This document shows positions 34,578 through 44,763 of a stretch of 64,000 nt of DNA, in pieces. The notes under the pieces are model-generated. The model was not told the DNA's origin. It made no database searches and saw only the letters and a list, made by a program, of their open reading frames with translations. Source of the stretch: Verrucomicrobiaceae bacterium (GTDB lineage Bacteria; Verrucomicrobiota; Verrucomicrobiia; Verrucomicrobiales; Verrucomicrobiaceae); assembly GCA_016795365.1 (NCBI GenBank), contig JAEUHN010000029.1, positions 62,001-126,000 of the forward strand, read 5' to 3'. The position numbers and the translations under genes are program-made. Position 1 is the stretch's first letter. Each line of letters begins with the position of its first letter.

Positions 34578-37500
34578 CTAAGGGCGCGTCACTTGAAGCC
34601 TCCGGAACAAACGCACCTCACCACTCGGTGGCGCTGTGCTGAACCACTGAGTCAAATTCAGCGACCATTGCGATGTGATGGTGATGTCCGTAGCGGCCGC
34701 GTTCGGTGTGTAGTCGAGCGTGCCGTTGGCGAGCAGTCGTGGCAGCGGCGCGGTGTTGGGCAGAGTTGGATGGCCGTTGAGCGCGTATTCGAGGAGGTTT
34801 TTCAAGCCGTCGCCATCAGGGTCGGCATCGTCTGCGCGGTGAGCGCTGTTTTGATGCGAGCCAAAGTGCGTCACGCGCCATTGCTGGATCGGAGTGTAGG
34901 CACTGGTGACGGGGACGGTCGTGGCCCAGCGATCCACATAGCGCGTGTCTTGGATCATGGCATCGAGCGAGAAGTTGCCGATGGCTGCGGGTGTCCACTC
35001 GAAGGAGTAGGGCGAAGAAGTGTCCGTGTTCACAAGTGTGCTGTTCACGAAGAAGCGCACCTCCTGCAGGGCGTAGGTGCCACGGGTAACATTCGCGGTG
35101 AGCGTCACGGGTGTGTCGGGCGAGACCGTCGCGGGAGCGCTGAGCGTGATGAGCGGCGGGATGATGAGTTCAAAGGCCACCTGGCTGGAGTTGGCGAAGG
35201 CGTTGCTCGTGTCGTAAGCGCGGGCGACGAGTTCGTGGTAGCCGGTGCTGCTGCCGACGACCCAGTCCATTTCATACGGCGCGGTGGTGTCTTGGGCGAG
35301 CAGGGTGTTGTCGAGCCAGAACTCTACGCGTTGAATGCCCAGCGCGCCGGTGTGTTGAGCGCTGGCGGCAAAGCGCACGGTGCTGAAGGACTCGCCAAAC
35401 TGCGGGCCTGAGTAGCGTGGTGCAGTGATGACCGCGACAGGCGAGTTCGCCGCGCCGACGGTGACAATGTTCGACGCGGAAGTGCCCGTGGTGCCGGTCG
35501 AGGAAGTGGCGACGGCATACAAGTGATGATCGCCGAGGCTCAGGGCAGGCGAGGTGAGGCTGAATGGCGCGGTGGCGTCCTCGCCGAGCAGCGTGGCACC
35601 ATCGTAGAACTGCACGCGGGTGATCGTGGCGAAGTTCACACTCGCGTCAGCGGTGAGTTCCGGCGTGGCGGGCGCGGTGAGGATGCTGCCGCTCGATGGC
35701 GACGTAAGCGTGACATTGGGAATGGCCGGGCCGGTGACATGCACGGTGATGGCGGCGTCTTGTGTGCGACCCAGCGCGTCCACGGCACGGGCGCGGAGTT
35801 CCCACTGGCGGATGGAGGTGGGCGTGAAGTCCGCAGTGAAAGGCGCGGTGGTGTCGCTGCTGACGAAGCTGTTGTTCGCGTAGAAGTCGATTCGCGTGAT
35901 GCTGCTGCCCGGTGCGCTGGCGCTCGCGGTGATCGGGATCGTGGCGGGGAATGGGAACGACGCGTTCGGCGCAGGTGAGTCGATGCTGACGCTCATCGCG
36001 GGCAGCGAGACGATTTCAAATGTCGTCGAGAAATCCGCGCTGCCACCATTCGCTTCGAATGCCCGCGCGGTGAGCGTGTGCGTGCCAGCGGCCCAACGCG
36101 AGGAGATGAGCCAGTCATCTTCAAACGGCGCGGTCGTGTCCTCGCCCACTGGCGTGTCGTCGGCATAAAAAACAACGCTCGTGATGCTGCTGCCGGGTGC
36201 GGAGGCATTCGCGGTCATGTGCAGCACCGCGCCGTTCGTTGTCTGCTGGTCGGTGGTGGGCGCGGTGAGTGTCACACTCGGCGGCGTGGGTGTTTGCACG
36301 TTCACTTCGAGCGTTTGCACGGTGTAGCCGCCGTTGCTGTCCCAGGCCCAGATTTCATAGCCATGCGTGCCGTGGAGCAAGCCGGTGATCGTGTGCGAAT
36401 ACGGCGGCGCGGTGTCCTCATGCAGCGGCTGGTAGCTCTGCGTGAAAACGACGCGCGTGATGGTGCTGCTGCCTTCGGGTGTCGCGGTGGCATTGATGGT
36501 CACGCTGGCGGGCGCGGTGAAGGTCGCACCATTCACCGGACTCGTGATCGTGAGCTGTGGATGCGTGGGCGAGACGACATTGAGACCCACAGGCTCGGAG
36601 TTGCCGACCACACCAAGAGAGGTCGTGGCCTTCGCCGTGAGCACGTGACTCGGCAGCGCGGCGATGACGTTGTTCCACTGGAGCGAATACGGCGCGGTGG
36701 TGTCTTCGCCGATCTTGTCTGAGCCATCAAAGAACTCCACTTTCACTATCGTGCCACTGGTGGTGGTCGCGGTGGCCTCGATGAGAATGTTCACGGGCGC
36801 GGTGAAGTTTTGATTCTGAACCGGCGACGTGATCGCGACCACTGGCGGCGGAGAGATGGTGTCGATGACGTTCATCACCCACGAAAGGCTCGCGGAAGGT
36901 CGGTTCTCCCATGCAAACTTGCGCGGCGGGATGCAACGAAACGCCGTGAGTCCCAGCGGTGGCGCGGCGGGACGCGTCCAGTGATTGACACCAATGTCGT
37001 AGGCCAGATACAGCTCCCGAGCATTGGCTTCCATCAAGGGAAACGGCACGCCGCTGAGCAAATGCTGGAAGTAGCTGCCCCACGCGATGGTCGTGAGCAC
37101 TTCCTTCGAATGCTCGATCGTGGAGGTGTCGTAGCCGTCGAGCGCGTCCGGCGTGCCGTCGTATCTCGCGAGGTAGAAGGGATAGCGCAGCGCGCCGGAG
37201 TATTCGTAATCGTGGTCGTTGTTGAAGTGCGTGCAAGCGGCCTGGAACTTGCCTCCGCGACGGATGAAATCGGCGATTGCCGGATCTTCCGACACGCCAT
37301 ACACGCGCAGCATCGCGTCCATGAGCAGAGACATCATCCACGGCGACGCGATGAGGTCCGTGAAGATGCCATCGCCATGCTGAGTGCCGTAGTGATAGAG
37401 ACCGCCGTCGAGTTTTCCGGCCGGGATGGCTCCATCGGCTCCGTTTTGATGCCACATGAAGTCCGCAGCCTGCGTGAGCACATTCTGCCGATACGAGGCC

Positions 37501-38654
37501 TCACCTGTCAGCTCAAAGGCGACCACATTCGCCAGCGTGCGAAAGGCTGTGTGACGCTCCGTCCATTCGCCAAGCGATGGCGACCACCGGCTCGGCTCCG
37601 TGAGCCCCTGATGTGTGGCCGTCACCCAGCGCACCGGTTCGACCATCTGTGGATCGCCCGTGAGCCAGTGATCATACGCGAGGCACTCCGCATACGAATA
37701 CATCGTCGTATTCCCGGCGGTTACATCGCCGACCGTTGGCGCTTTGAGGCTGAAGATGCCGCGGAACGGATCGCTCACTGCCGTGCCGAAGAGTTTGCTC
37801 TTATAATACTGCGTCGCCCGCACTGCCTCACGCAGCGGCTTGAGGAAACCTGTTTTCACATAGAGCATGAAGAACGCCGAGGCTCGATCGTAGAGCCACG
37901 GCTCCGACTCCGCCTTGTAGTCCACGAGCTGGCCACTGCCGTAGCCGGTCACCTGCGGATCGTCTTCATTGATCGAGGTGTAGAAGAAGTTCTTGAAGGC
38001 CCGGTCCGCTTCCTCGTAGCCCGGCCAGTGCTCGGTGGCGTCCATCACGTTCGGATCATCACGCGTCTCTGCGATGTGATCTGCAAACGGCGTGCTCCTG
38101 CGCAGGCTCAGCACTCCCTGCGAGAGCAGTGTTTTCGGCAAAAGCGCATACACGTCTGGCTCTTGAATGCCATCTGCCGCCACGAACGAACCGCTCGTCA
38201 CAGCGTGCCATCCGCTGCGCGGATCGTTGAGCGTGAGCACGTTTTGCGTCCTCGCTGCGCCACCCCATTCGATCGTGATGGACTCCGTCTGCGGATACGA
38301 CACCGCGAAGCTGTGCTGAATCTGAATCCGCGCGATGCGCACAGACTGCCCATCAAGCGCACTGTTTGTCAGATGTCGCCATGGCGTCTGCTGCTCCACG
38401 TAAGCCGGCACTTCGTTGCCATTGACGAGCACGCGCACGGTGTTCAATCCCGCCGCTGTGATTGAGCCGCGCGAAAACGGCACGCCGAAAGTCACGAGTC
38501 GCGTGGAGCCCGGCGTCACATTCTCCATGGGACACAGTTTCACCGTGATGGAGCCGGTCGGCTGCGCTGGTGCGTGAAACGATGGCACCTGAGCGGACGC
38601 AGTGGCAGCGAGGACCAAGAAAAGCAACAACCGGACGGGCATGGCATGAATCAT
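34578..38654 (-). CDS. giant exported protein: helical-barrel-like N-terminal region plus Ig-like (Big_7-type) repeats
   Basis: The 1358-residue protein begins with a signal peptide (MIHAMPVRLLLFLVLAATASAQ); AGGTAGGG six bases before this ATG supports the start. Residues ~50-600 look like an alpha/alpha-toroid with Trp/Tyr/His-rich helices ('ANVVAFELTGEASYRQNVL', 'ADFMWHQNGADGAIPAG', 'YHYGTQHGDGIFTDL') as in polysaccharide lyases and glycosidases, but no family is certain. About seven Ig-like modules of ~95 residues follow, each with 'VxFYxxxxxxGEDTTAPY'. The C-terminus has 'DDADPDGDGLKNLLEYALNG' and a beta-rich end shared with the protein at 46114-48861. A surface polysaccharide-processing role is inferred. 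Confidence 0.85.
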   Translation of the reverse strand: MIHAMPVRLLLFLVLAATASAQVPSFHAPAQPTGSITVKLCPMENVTPGSTRLVTFGVPFSRGSITAAGLNTVRVLVNGNEVPAYVEQQTPWRHLTNSALDGQSVRIARIQIQHSFAVSYPQTESITIEWGGAARTQNVLTLNDPRSGWHAVTSGSFVAADGIQEPDVYALLPKTLLSQGVLSLRRSTPFADHIAETRDDPNVMDATEHWPGYEEADRAFKNFFYTSINEDDPQVTGYGSGQLVDYKAESEPWLYDRASAFFMLYVKTGFLKPLREAVRATQYYKSKLFGTAVSDPFRGIFSLKAPTVGDVTAGNTTMYSYAECLAYDHWLTGDPQMVEPVRWVTATHQGLTEPSRWSPSLGEWTERHTAFRTLANVVAFELTGEASYRQNVLTQAADFMWHQNGADGAIPAGKLDGGLYHYGTQHGDGIFTDLIASPWMMSLLMDAMLRVYGVSEDPAIADFIRRGGKFQAACTHFNNDHDYEYSGALRYPFYLARYDGTPDALDGYDTSTIEHSKEVLTTIAWGSYFQHLLSGVPFPLMEANARELYLAYDIGVNHWTRPAAPPLGLTAFRCIPPRKFAWENRPSASLSWVMNVIDTISPPPVVAITSPVQNQNFTAPVNILIEATATTTSGTIVKVEFFDGSDKIGEDTTAPYSLQWNNVIAALPSHVLTAKATTSLGVVGNSEPVGLNVVSPTHPQLTITSPVNGATFTAPASVTINATATPEGSSTITRVVFTQSYQPLHEDTAPPYSHTITGLLHGTHGYEIWAWDSNGGYTVQTLEVNVQTPTPPSVTLTAPTTDQQTTNGAVLHMTANASAPGSSITSVVFYADDTPVGEDTTAPFEDDWLISSRWAAGTHTLTARAFEANGGSADFSTTFEIVSLPAMSVSIDSPAPNASFPFPATIPITASASAPGSSITRIDFYANNSFVSSDTTAPFTADFTPTSIRQWELRARAVDALGRTQDAAITVHVTGPAIPNVTLTSPSSGSILTAPATPELTADASVNFATITRVQFYDGATLLGEDATAPFSLTSPALSLGDHHLYAVATSSTGTTGTSASNIVTVGAANSPVAVITAPRYSGPQFGESFSTVRFAASAQHTGALGIQRVEFWLDNTLLAQDTTAPYEMDWVVGSSTGYHELVARAYDTSNAFANSSQVAFELIIPPLITLSAPATVSPDTPVTLTANVTRGTYALQEVRFFVNSTLVNTDTSSPYSFEWTPAAIGNFSLDAMIQDTRYVDRWATTVPVTSAYTPIQQWRVTHFGSHQNSAHRADDADPDGDGLKNLLEYALNGHPTLPNTAPLPRLLANGTLDYTPNAAATDITITSQWSLNLTQWFSTAPPSGEVRLFRRLQVTRP

Positions 38655-38722
38655 AAGGGACCCTACCTCTTGAGCCAACTGTGGAATCTCTGACAAAAAC
38701 TTCAGGCCGTTGCCAGACATCG

Positions 38723-39244
38723 TCAGCCGTCCGTTGGCTCGTGAGGTGTCGGGAGCAGCAACTGATAGAACTCCAAGTCCAGCCAGCGCCCGAACTTGAA
38801 ACCTGCTTGCTTGATCGAAGCACAGTGCGTGAAGCCGAGGCTCTGGTGCAGCGCGATGCTCGCGGCGTTCTCCGCATCGATGCCGCCGATCATCATGTGA
38901 TAGTGCTGTGACTTCGCGGCCTCGATGATCTCGCTGAGCAATCGTCTGCCCACCCCCCGACCACGAAAGCGCGAATCCACATACACCGAATGCTCCACGG
39001 AATACTTGAAGCCTGGATACGCGCGGAACGAACCATAGCTCGCGAAGCCCATCAGCGTGCCATCGTTGTCCACGAGCCCGAGCACAGGGAAGTTGCTCTT
39101 CGCTTTCGCATCAAACCACGCGCGCATCGTGTCCATGGTGCGCGGCTGATACTCGTAGAGCGCCGTCGAGTTCGCGATGGCATCGTTGAAGATCGCCAGG
39201 ATCGCCGGTGCGTGTTGATCGAAGGTGCAGGTGATGAGGTTCAT
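38723..39244 (-). CDS. GNAT N-acetyltransferase, phosphinothricin/methionine-sulfone acetyltransferase type
   Basis: The 173-residue protein fits the PAT/MnaT group that acetylates small amino-acid analogues with acetyl-CoA: 'AILAIFNDAIANSTALYEYQPRTMDTM', the acetyl-CoA loop 'SRFRGRGVGRRLLSEII', 'GGIDAENAASIALHQSLGF' and 'GRWLDLEFYQLLL'. Start 39244 gives the usual length; 39268 adds eight residues. It is cytoplasmic and monocistronic in appearance; the 68-base gap 38655-38722 separates it from the giant gene downstream. Confidence 0.9.
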   Translation of the reverse strand: MNLITCTFDQHAPAILAIFNDAIANSTALYEYQPRTMDTMRAWFDAKAKSNFPVLGLVDNDGTLMGFASYGSFRAYPGFKYSVEHSVYVDSRFRGRGVGRRLLSEIIEAAKSQHYHMMIGGIDAENAASIALHQSLGFTHCASIKQAGFKFGRWLDLEFYQLLLPTPHEPTDG

Positions 39245-39659
39245 CGCGGCCAGTGTCTCATGCACCAACGTTGGAGCCAGCGCTATTCATCATGGCCGTG
39301 CTGCGCCTTCAGCAGGCTCGTCGATTCGCCAGTTGATGCTTCCGATGGCACGTTGAAAAGCGAAGGCTTGGGGTTGATCGGGTTTTGTCGGTAACGTTCT
39401 CGCAGAAACCGGGAAGATGGACTCCGAGTGGCATTCCCACTGCTCCGACGTTGTGCAGGCGAACAATTCATTGCTCGACATTCCATCATCCACCTACCAA
39501 GATCAGTCATCGATGTGCCGGGCCAGCCAGCACTTGATCCTCACCAGTCCTTTCCCCTGACGGGAGCCACTGCGGAGCGCTGATCCTGACGCCACACCCC
39601 ATCCGTCAAAGGCAGCCACCGACTGCCTTCGGACACCTTCACCTTGCCTCTCTCAAGCC
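39245..39659. other. 415-base gene-poor stretch
   Basis: Between two outward-facing starts there are only short overlapping reading frames (for example minus-strand 39283-39510), none with a recognisable motif or a likely start. No strong hairpin or terminator was found. It presumably carries the promoters for the acetyltransferase and for the large gene at 39660, and could include remnants of a lost gene. Confidence 0.5.
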
Positions 39660-42600
39660 ATGAAAAGCCCTCTCCTTCGCCGTGCTCTGTCCTTCCTGTT
39701 CCTGGCCGCTGCCAGCGGTGCCGTGGCCCAGACAACGACCACCGCCAATCAGTCGGGCACCCTGGCCCAGGCGCGGATCACGGGCACTGCCTTCGGAGGC
39801 AGCCAGTTGCTGATGCGTGTCACCTTCCCGACGCCCTACGCCTCGCCGCCTTCTGTCGCGGCCCTCGACAAAGGCTGGACCGCCACGGCGGCAGACACCA
39901 CGGGCTTCACGGCGAAGTATGCGGTATTTGCTCCCGTGCGGCTCGGTGAGGCGGTGAGCTGGATCGCCTCCCCCTCGAAGACGGCGATCAGTCGACAAGG
40001 CCCCCCGGCGTCCCCTTTCCTTTCCGTATTGAGCCCTAACAGTAACAGCTTGGCGCTGATGTATTCGACTGGGGCTATGAGCACCGCTAACGGCAACTCT
40101 GCCTTCCCTCGTTTTGGCGTTAACGGGACGATTATTCAGCAGTCCAACGGGCAGGTGTATGACGATTCCACTCCCATACCGAGGCGGAATAGCTCCTCAA
40201 ACGAGGGGCAGTTTCTCTCGTGCACCCCCGCGCCTGATGGAGCAGACATGATGAGCTTCTACGACGCCACCAATGGTGACCTTCGGTTCGCCCGTATGAA
40301 GGGGACAACCGTTCTTCCAAACGCGACGATCGACTCGACCGGTGACGTCGGCCAATACACGTCGATCGCGATTGTGGAAGGGTTCCCAGCCATCAGCTAC
40401 TACGATGCCACGAATGGCGACCTGAAATACATCCGTGCCACCAGTGCAGACGGCAGTTCCTGGGGGGCCGCCGTGACGGTGGATAACACTGTAGGGCTGA
40501 ATGTGGGCACTCACACCTCCCTCGTCGTGGTGGATGGCAGGCCCGCCATCGCCTACCGGAATGTGACCAATGATCATCTGCGCTTCGTGCGTGCGACCGA
40601 CGCGACTGGCACCTCCTGGGGCACACCCGTGACAGTGGATAACTCTGGACCCACGGGGGAATTCAACACGCTGGCCGTCATCGGCGGTGTGCCCATGATC
40701 TGCACGCAGGGGACTGACTACGGCGCGCGCGCTTGTGTGCTGTGGGTGAACTCCACAACGCCCGGGGACGGCACCTGGAGCCGCATCACCATCAGCCCCA
40801 ACAACGGCAGCGGCAACCACAGCGGTGCAGGCTGCGATATGGTGGATTACTTGGGCCAGCCCGCCATCAGCTACGTGGAGGACTACACGGGCTTTCTGAT
40901 GCTGGCCACCATTCCGGCTCTGCGCTGGGTGGCAGGCACCACCGTGTCCTTCTCTACCGATCTGGTCGAAGTCGAAGAGGCCAGCGGTCAGGCAGTGCTC
41001 ACCGTTGATCGCAGTGGTCCCGTCAGCACGAGTCCCGTCACGGTGCCTCTGACCTATTCCTTCCCGACCGGCCAAGCGGTGGCAGCTGACCTTGGTTCAT
41101 TGAGGCCGACCTCAGTCACCTTTGCCGCAGGTCAGACGACAGCCAATATCACAGTGCCGATTGCGATCGACACTCTGGCGGAACAAACCGAGTCCTTCAC
41201 CGTGACCCTCGCACCCACAACCGGCAGCACGCACGCCGCAGGCAGTCCCGCGAGCACCACCGTCCGCATCTACGACAAGCCCACTGTCACCACCCTCGCG
41301 GATGATGGACCGGGCTCCCTGCGGGCCGCTCTGGCCAAGGGCGCCGCTTCACCCAACGCCTCCACCATCACCTTCGCCCCGACGCTCTCCGGCAAGACGA
41401 TCACCCTGGGCAGCGAGATCATCGTCTCCGACAACTGGCCGGTCACCATCGATGCCAGCCAATTGCCTGCCGGTCTCACCCTTGATGGCGGTGCCGGAGC
41501 CAACCGTATTTTCGAAGTGAACTCTGGGGCCGGATTGCATCTCATCGGCCTCACCTTGACCAGCGGCGGCGGCGAGGGCACGAATGACTCAGGCAACGGT
41601 GGGGCCATTAACAATCGCGGCAGCCTGCAACTGACGCGCTGCACGCTCACCGGGAACACCAGCAGCAACCTTGGCAAGGCGATCTACACGCAGGCAGGCA
41701 CCTTCGTTCTGGAGCGCTGCACGGTGTCTGGTAATCCCGGTGGCTCGTCGATCTATGCCGCATCTGGTGTGAACTCCCTGACCTTCTGCACCCTGGGCGG
41801 AGGCGACTTCATAGACGGAGCTGGGGCCTGGACCCTCACCAGCTCCATCGTCACGGGAGGTATCTATGGCACCGGCACCCTCACCTGCGTGGGCAACAAC
41901 TTTGCCACGGTCTCTGGCCCCACCGTCACGGGGACGGCACCCACCGGCGGTGATCCTCAGCTCGCCCCGCTGGCGCTCAATGGTGGTGGCACCATGACCC
42001 ACTCGCTCCGGGGCACCAGCCCGGCCCGAAACAACGCTGGGCAAATCCCGACCGGGACCTACGAACTCGATCAGCGCAGCAAGCTGATCATTGGCCCTGC
42101 CGATGCAGGAGCCTTCGAGTCCCAACCCGGCGGCGTCTTTTCTCTCGAGTTCCCTCCCGACCAACTGGGCTACAGCACCTTCGAGGGTTCACCCGCCATC
42201 GTCACCATCCGCCGCAGCGGGGACATGTCCGGCACGGCGACGGTGCGTCTCTATACTGCTGCGGGCACAGCGACCGCTGCCGACTTTACCGGACGACCCA
42301 ACACCACGGCTTCAGACATCGTCTTTAACGACGGGCAAGACCTCGAGACGGTGCCCATCGACACCTCGACCGACGCCGTGACCAATGAACCTGCCGAGAT
42401 TTTCACGGTGACCCTCTCCGAATCTGGCACCACCACCAGCCTCGGGACCCCCAGCACGGCCAGCGTCGTCATCATTCCCACGGGCGGCACTGACACTATC
42501 GCCCCAGGACTGCCCACGCTGACCACGCCTGCACCCGCTACCGTGATCTCTCCACGCTTTGCCAATAATTATCAGTTCGAGTTGGTGATCGACATAGCGG

Positions 42601-44288
42601 GCCGTGCCACGGACAATGTCGGGGTCACCGAAGTCACGGTGCAATTGGATGGCGCAGGGCCGAGCACAACGATGCGGCTCACCGCACCAGGGGCTGCCAC
42701 GACAAACTTCAGCGGCACAATCGCAGTGCCCTCAGGGCCGCTGGCCAAGCCCTTTGCGGGTGGTCACACCCTGACCATCACCGTCAAGGATGCCGCCAAC
42801 AACTCTCGCACCAGCGCGGCCATCCCCTTCCGCCTCCGGGGACTTCTGGCGGTCGCGCCCTGGGGACCGGGATCGGTCGCCCAGGCGGGATACGTTCCGT
42901 GGTCCTTCCGCGAGGAAGGCCAGCTCATCACTCTCACCGCCAAACCTTCAGATTCGAACTCGACCTTCGCCTATTGGCTGGTGGGCGGCGCCACCCTGCA
43001 GCAGCTCGGCCTCACCGCCGCCGCGCTTCAGCTGCCCACGCTGAAGTTCACGATGCGTCACGGCGCAGTGCTTCAGCCTGTATTCTATACAAGTGCCTTT
43101 GCCTTACTACCCCAGCTCAAAGGTGAGTATCGCGGCTCCATCGCCCCAGCGACGCCGCCCTACGATGTGAGCAATGAGGGGGCCATCGCCCTCACCGTCA
43201 CCAATGCCCAGGGGGCCTTCACCGGCAGTCTGCGCATCGATGGCCTGGTGCTGCCCGTGACAGGAGCCTTCGACATCGATGGTCATGCTCGCTTCGGTGC
43301 CAACCGCACCAAGACCCTCAGCATCGCCCGGCCGGACAAGGTGAGCTTCTCGGTTTCTCTCCGATGGGCGCTTCGGACCTCAACCTTCAACTATGGATCC
43401 ATCAGTGGCCAAGTGACGCAGTTCTTGAACGGTGGGAGCACCGTGACCAGCGTGGTGCAGGCCACTCAGTGCCCTGCCAGCAGCACCTCTCGACTTAATT
43501 CGACGTGGCCGGGACTGGGCAAATACACCTCGCACCTCAAATACATTGATCCCATCCAGCAGACCACCTCACCCGGACTCCTGCCCACCAACGTGCCTTC
43601 GGGCCTCGGGTGCGGTGGCATGGACCTCACTTCCGATGGCAAGATCACCTGGGTGGGCACCCTCGCCGATGGCACAGCGGTCACCGTCTCCACCTTGTTG
43701 GACGCCGAACTCAAATGGCACTTCTACTCCCCCCTCTATGGCAATCAGGGCTACATCGCCGCACCGATGAACACCTTCCGCTCGACCAACTCGACGCACA
43801 CCGACTTCGATGCGCCCGTGGTGCGCTGGCAGCGCCCTGCCCAGGATACTCAGCATTACCCCGCTGGCTGGCCCAATGGGCTCGTCACTGAGATGCACAC
43901 CGCCCGCTACACCGTGCCCACCAGCGGCAGCGTCGTGCCAGGGCTGCGCCCGATCGATGCCACCCTGGGGAACTTCCGAGCCTGGTGGGATGGCGGCGGC
44001 ATGAGCACCGGTCTGGAAGGCTGGATCAACCTCAGCACCACCGACGTGGCCACTCCGCTGAATAGCGGCCCCTTCACCGTCACCATTACCCGCACGACAG
44101 GTCTGGTGACAGGCACCTTCCTCCACAGCAACGGCACCCGCCCGAGCTACCGCGCCTTCCTCTACCAAAAGCCGGACGCCACCAATCCCGATCTGGGTTT
44201 TGGCTTCTTCCTGACGAACACCCCCACCGTGAAGGACTACTCTGGCGAAGCTGGCGCTGTCTTCTTCTACCTGCCGTCAACACCCTAA
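39660..44288 (+). CDS. giant exported protein with Calx-beta-like domains and a beta-helix (choice-of-anchor Q type) region
   Basis: The 1542-residue protein starts with a signal peptide (MKSPLLRRALSFLFLAAASGAVAQ). Residues ~175-425 contain propeller-like units ('YTSIAIVEGFPAISYYDATNGDLKYIRA' type, three copies). A first Calx-beta-like domain lies around 425-530, a right-handed beta-helix region with 'GSLRAALAKGAASPNASTITF' and 'NGGAINNRGSLQLTRCTLTGN' around 535-810, a second Calx-beta-like domain around 820-940, then Ig-like sequence and a long unassigned C-terminal part. No catalytic motif is obvious. This mix is typical of surface or exported adhesins. No Shine-Dalgarno precedes the ATG. 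Confidence 0.85.
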   Translation: MKSPLLRRALSFLFLAAASGAVAQTTTTANQSGTLAQARITGTAFGGSQLLMRVTFPTPYASPPSVAALDKGWTATAADTTGFTAKYAVFAPVRLGEAVSWIASPSKTAISRQGPPASPFLSVLSPNSNSLALMYSTGAMSTANGNSAFPRFGVNGTIIQQSNGQVYDDSTPIPRRNSSSNEGQFLSCTPAPDGADMMSFYDATNGDLRFARMKGTTVLPNATIDSTGDVGQYTSIAIVEGFPAISYYDATNGDLKYIRATSADGSSWGAAVTVDNTVGLNVGTHTSLVVVDGRPAIAYRNVTNDHLRFVRATDATGTSWGTPVTVDNSGPTGEFNTLAVIGGVPMICTQGTDYGARACVLWVNSTTPGDGTWSRITISPNNGSGNHSGAGCDMVDYLGQPAISYVEDYTGFLMLATIPALRWVAGTTVSFSTDLVEVEEASGQAVLTVDRSGPVSTSPVTVPLTYSFPTGQAVAADLGSLRPTSVTFAAGQTTANITVPIAIDTLAEQTESFTVTLAPTTGSTHAAGSPASTTVRIYDKPTVTTLADDGPGSLRAALAKGAASPNASTITFAPTLSGKTITLGSEIIVSDNWPVTIDASQLPAGLTLDGGAGANRIFEVNSGAGLHLIGLTLTSGGGEGTNDSGNGGAINNRGSLQLTRCTLTGNTSSNLGKAIYTQAGTFVLERCTVSGNPGGSSIYAASGVNSLTFCTLGGGDFIDGAGAWTLTSSIVTGGIYGTGTLTCVGNNFATVSGPTVTGTAPTGGDPQLAPLALNGGGTMTHSLRGTSPARNNAGQIPTGTYELDQRSKLIIGPADAGAFESQPGGVFSLEFPPDQLGYSTFEGSPAIVTIRRSGDMSGTATVRLYTAAGTATAADFTGRPNTTASDIVFNDGQDLETVPIDTSTDAVTNEPAEIFTVTLSESGTTTSLGTPSTASVVIIPTGGTDTIAPGLPTLTTPAPATVISPRFANNYQFELVIDIAGRATDNVGVTEVTVQLDGAGPSTTMRLTAPGAATTNFSGTIAVPSGPLAKPFAGGHTLTITVKDAANNSRTSAAIPFRLRGLLAVAPWGPGSVAQAGYVPWSFREEGQLITLTAKPSDSNSTFAYWLVGGATLQQLGLTAAALQLPTLKFTMRHGAVLQPVFYTSAFALLPQLKGEYRGSIAPATPPYDVSNEGAIALTVTNAQGAFTGSLRIDGLVLPVTGAFDIDGHARFGANRTKTLSIARPDKVSFSVSLRWALRTSTFNYGSISGQVTQFLNGGSTVTSVVQATQCPASSTSRLNSTWPGLGKYTSHLKYIDPIQQTTSPGLLPTNVPSGLGCGGMDLTSDGKITWVGTLADGTAVTVSTLLDAELKWHFYSPLYGNQGYIAAPMNTFRSTNSTHTDFDAPVVRWQRPAQDTQHYPAGWPNGLVTEMHTARYTVPTSGSVVPGLRPIDATLGNFRAWWDGGGMSTGLEGWINLSTTDVATPLNSGPFTVTITRTTGLVTGTFLHSNGTRPSYRAFLYQKPDATNPDLGFGFFLTNTPTVKDYSGEAGAVFFYLPSTP

Positions 44289-44325
44289 GACGGGCCCGAG
44301 GCGCGCGGTTTCGAATCGTGACCGC

Positions 44326-44763
44326 TTACGCAGGAAGTCGATGATCATCAGCCAGCCGGGTGATGAACCACTCGACGGACGCCGAGAGCGTGTGCGCTCC
44401 GGATTCATCGTGCAGTTCCACCGCGACCGTGATCAAGGCGCGTCCCTTGGTCGCGAGGTCAGCGTGAAGTTGTTCGAGCCCTTGCGGTGCCGATACGGTC
44501 GATGTCACAGTTCCATTGGCAGGCTTGCGAAACTTCGATTCCAACCGGCGAACCACCGGCACCACGTTCGCGACTGAGCCCAATTCACGAAGCAAGAACT
44601 CACCGCTCGAGGCTTCCGCCAAAGCAAGCTGAGCACTCGCGTGCACGGTGCCGAGGTGATTCAGATACTGCGCGCCCGCTGGCAGGCGCAGCACCTGTGA
44701 AGGATCGGCTGCTGGCTCAATGCCGATGAAGCGATTGAAGGGGAGTTCGGTGACGCTGTTCAT
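44326..44763 (-). CDS. hotdog-fold thioesterase-like protein (DUF4442/PaaI-like)
   Basis: The 145-residue protein looks like a single hotdog domain: 'LPFNRFIGIEP', 'YLNHLGTVHASAQLALAEASSG' (the HxGxxxA-type segment at the helix start), 'VVRRLESKFRKPANGTV' and 'LITVAVELHDESGAHTLSASVEWFI'. It probably hydrolyses an acyl-CoA or similar thioester; the substrate is unknown. The ATG at 44763 overlaps the upstream monooxygenase stop by 4 bp. It is the last gene of a four-gene operon starting at 46002. Confidence 0.8.
   Translation of the reverse strand: MNSVTELPFNRFIGIEPAADPSQVLRLPAGAQYLNHLGTVHASAQLALAEASSGEFLLRELGSVANVVPVVRRLESKFRKPANGTVTSTVSAPQGLEQLHADLATKGRALITVAVELHDESGAHTLSASVEWFITRLADDHRLPA

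Noticed and set aside
36810-38465. 551-residue open frame on the plus strand
   Set aside because: Antisense to the giant Ig-repeat gene, His/Arg-rich and without any recognisable domain; the minus-strand reading has a signal peptide and clear modules.
39283-39510. 75-residue minus-strand frame in the gene-poor stretch
   Set aside because: Composition is unstructured, no motif, overlaps another frame of similar length, and no ribosome-binding site; kept only as part of the gene-poor region.
44300-44330. GGTTTCGAATCGT near 44309 as a possible tRNA T-arm
   Set aside because: No cloverleaf can be drawn around it: acceptor and anticodon stems are missing and the flanks are gene ends.
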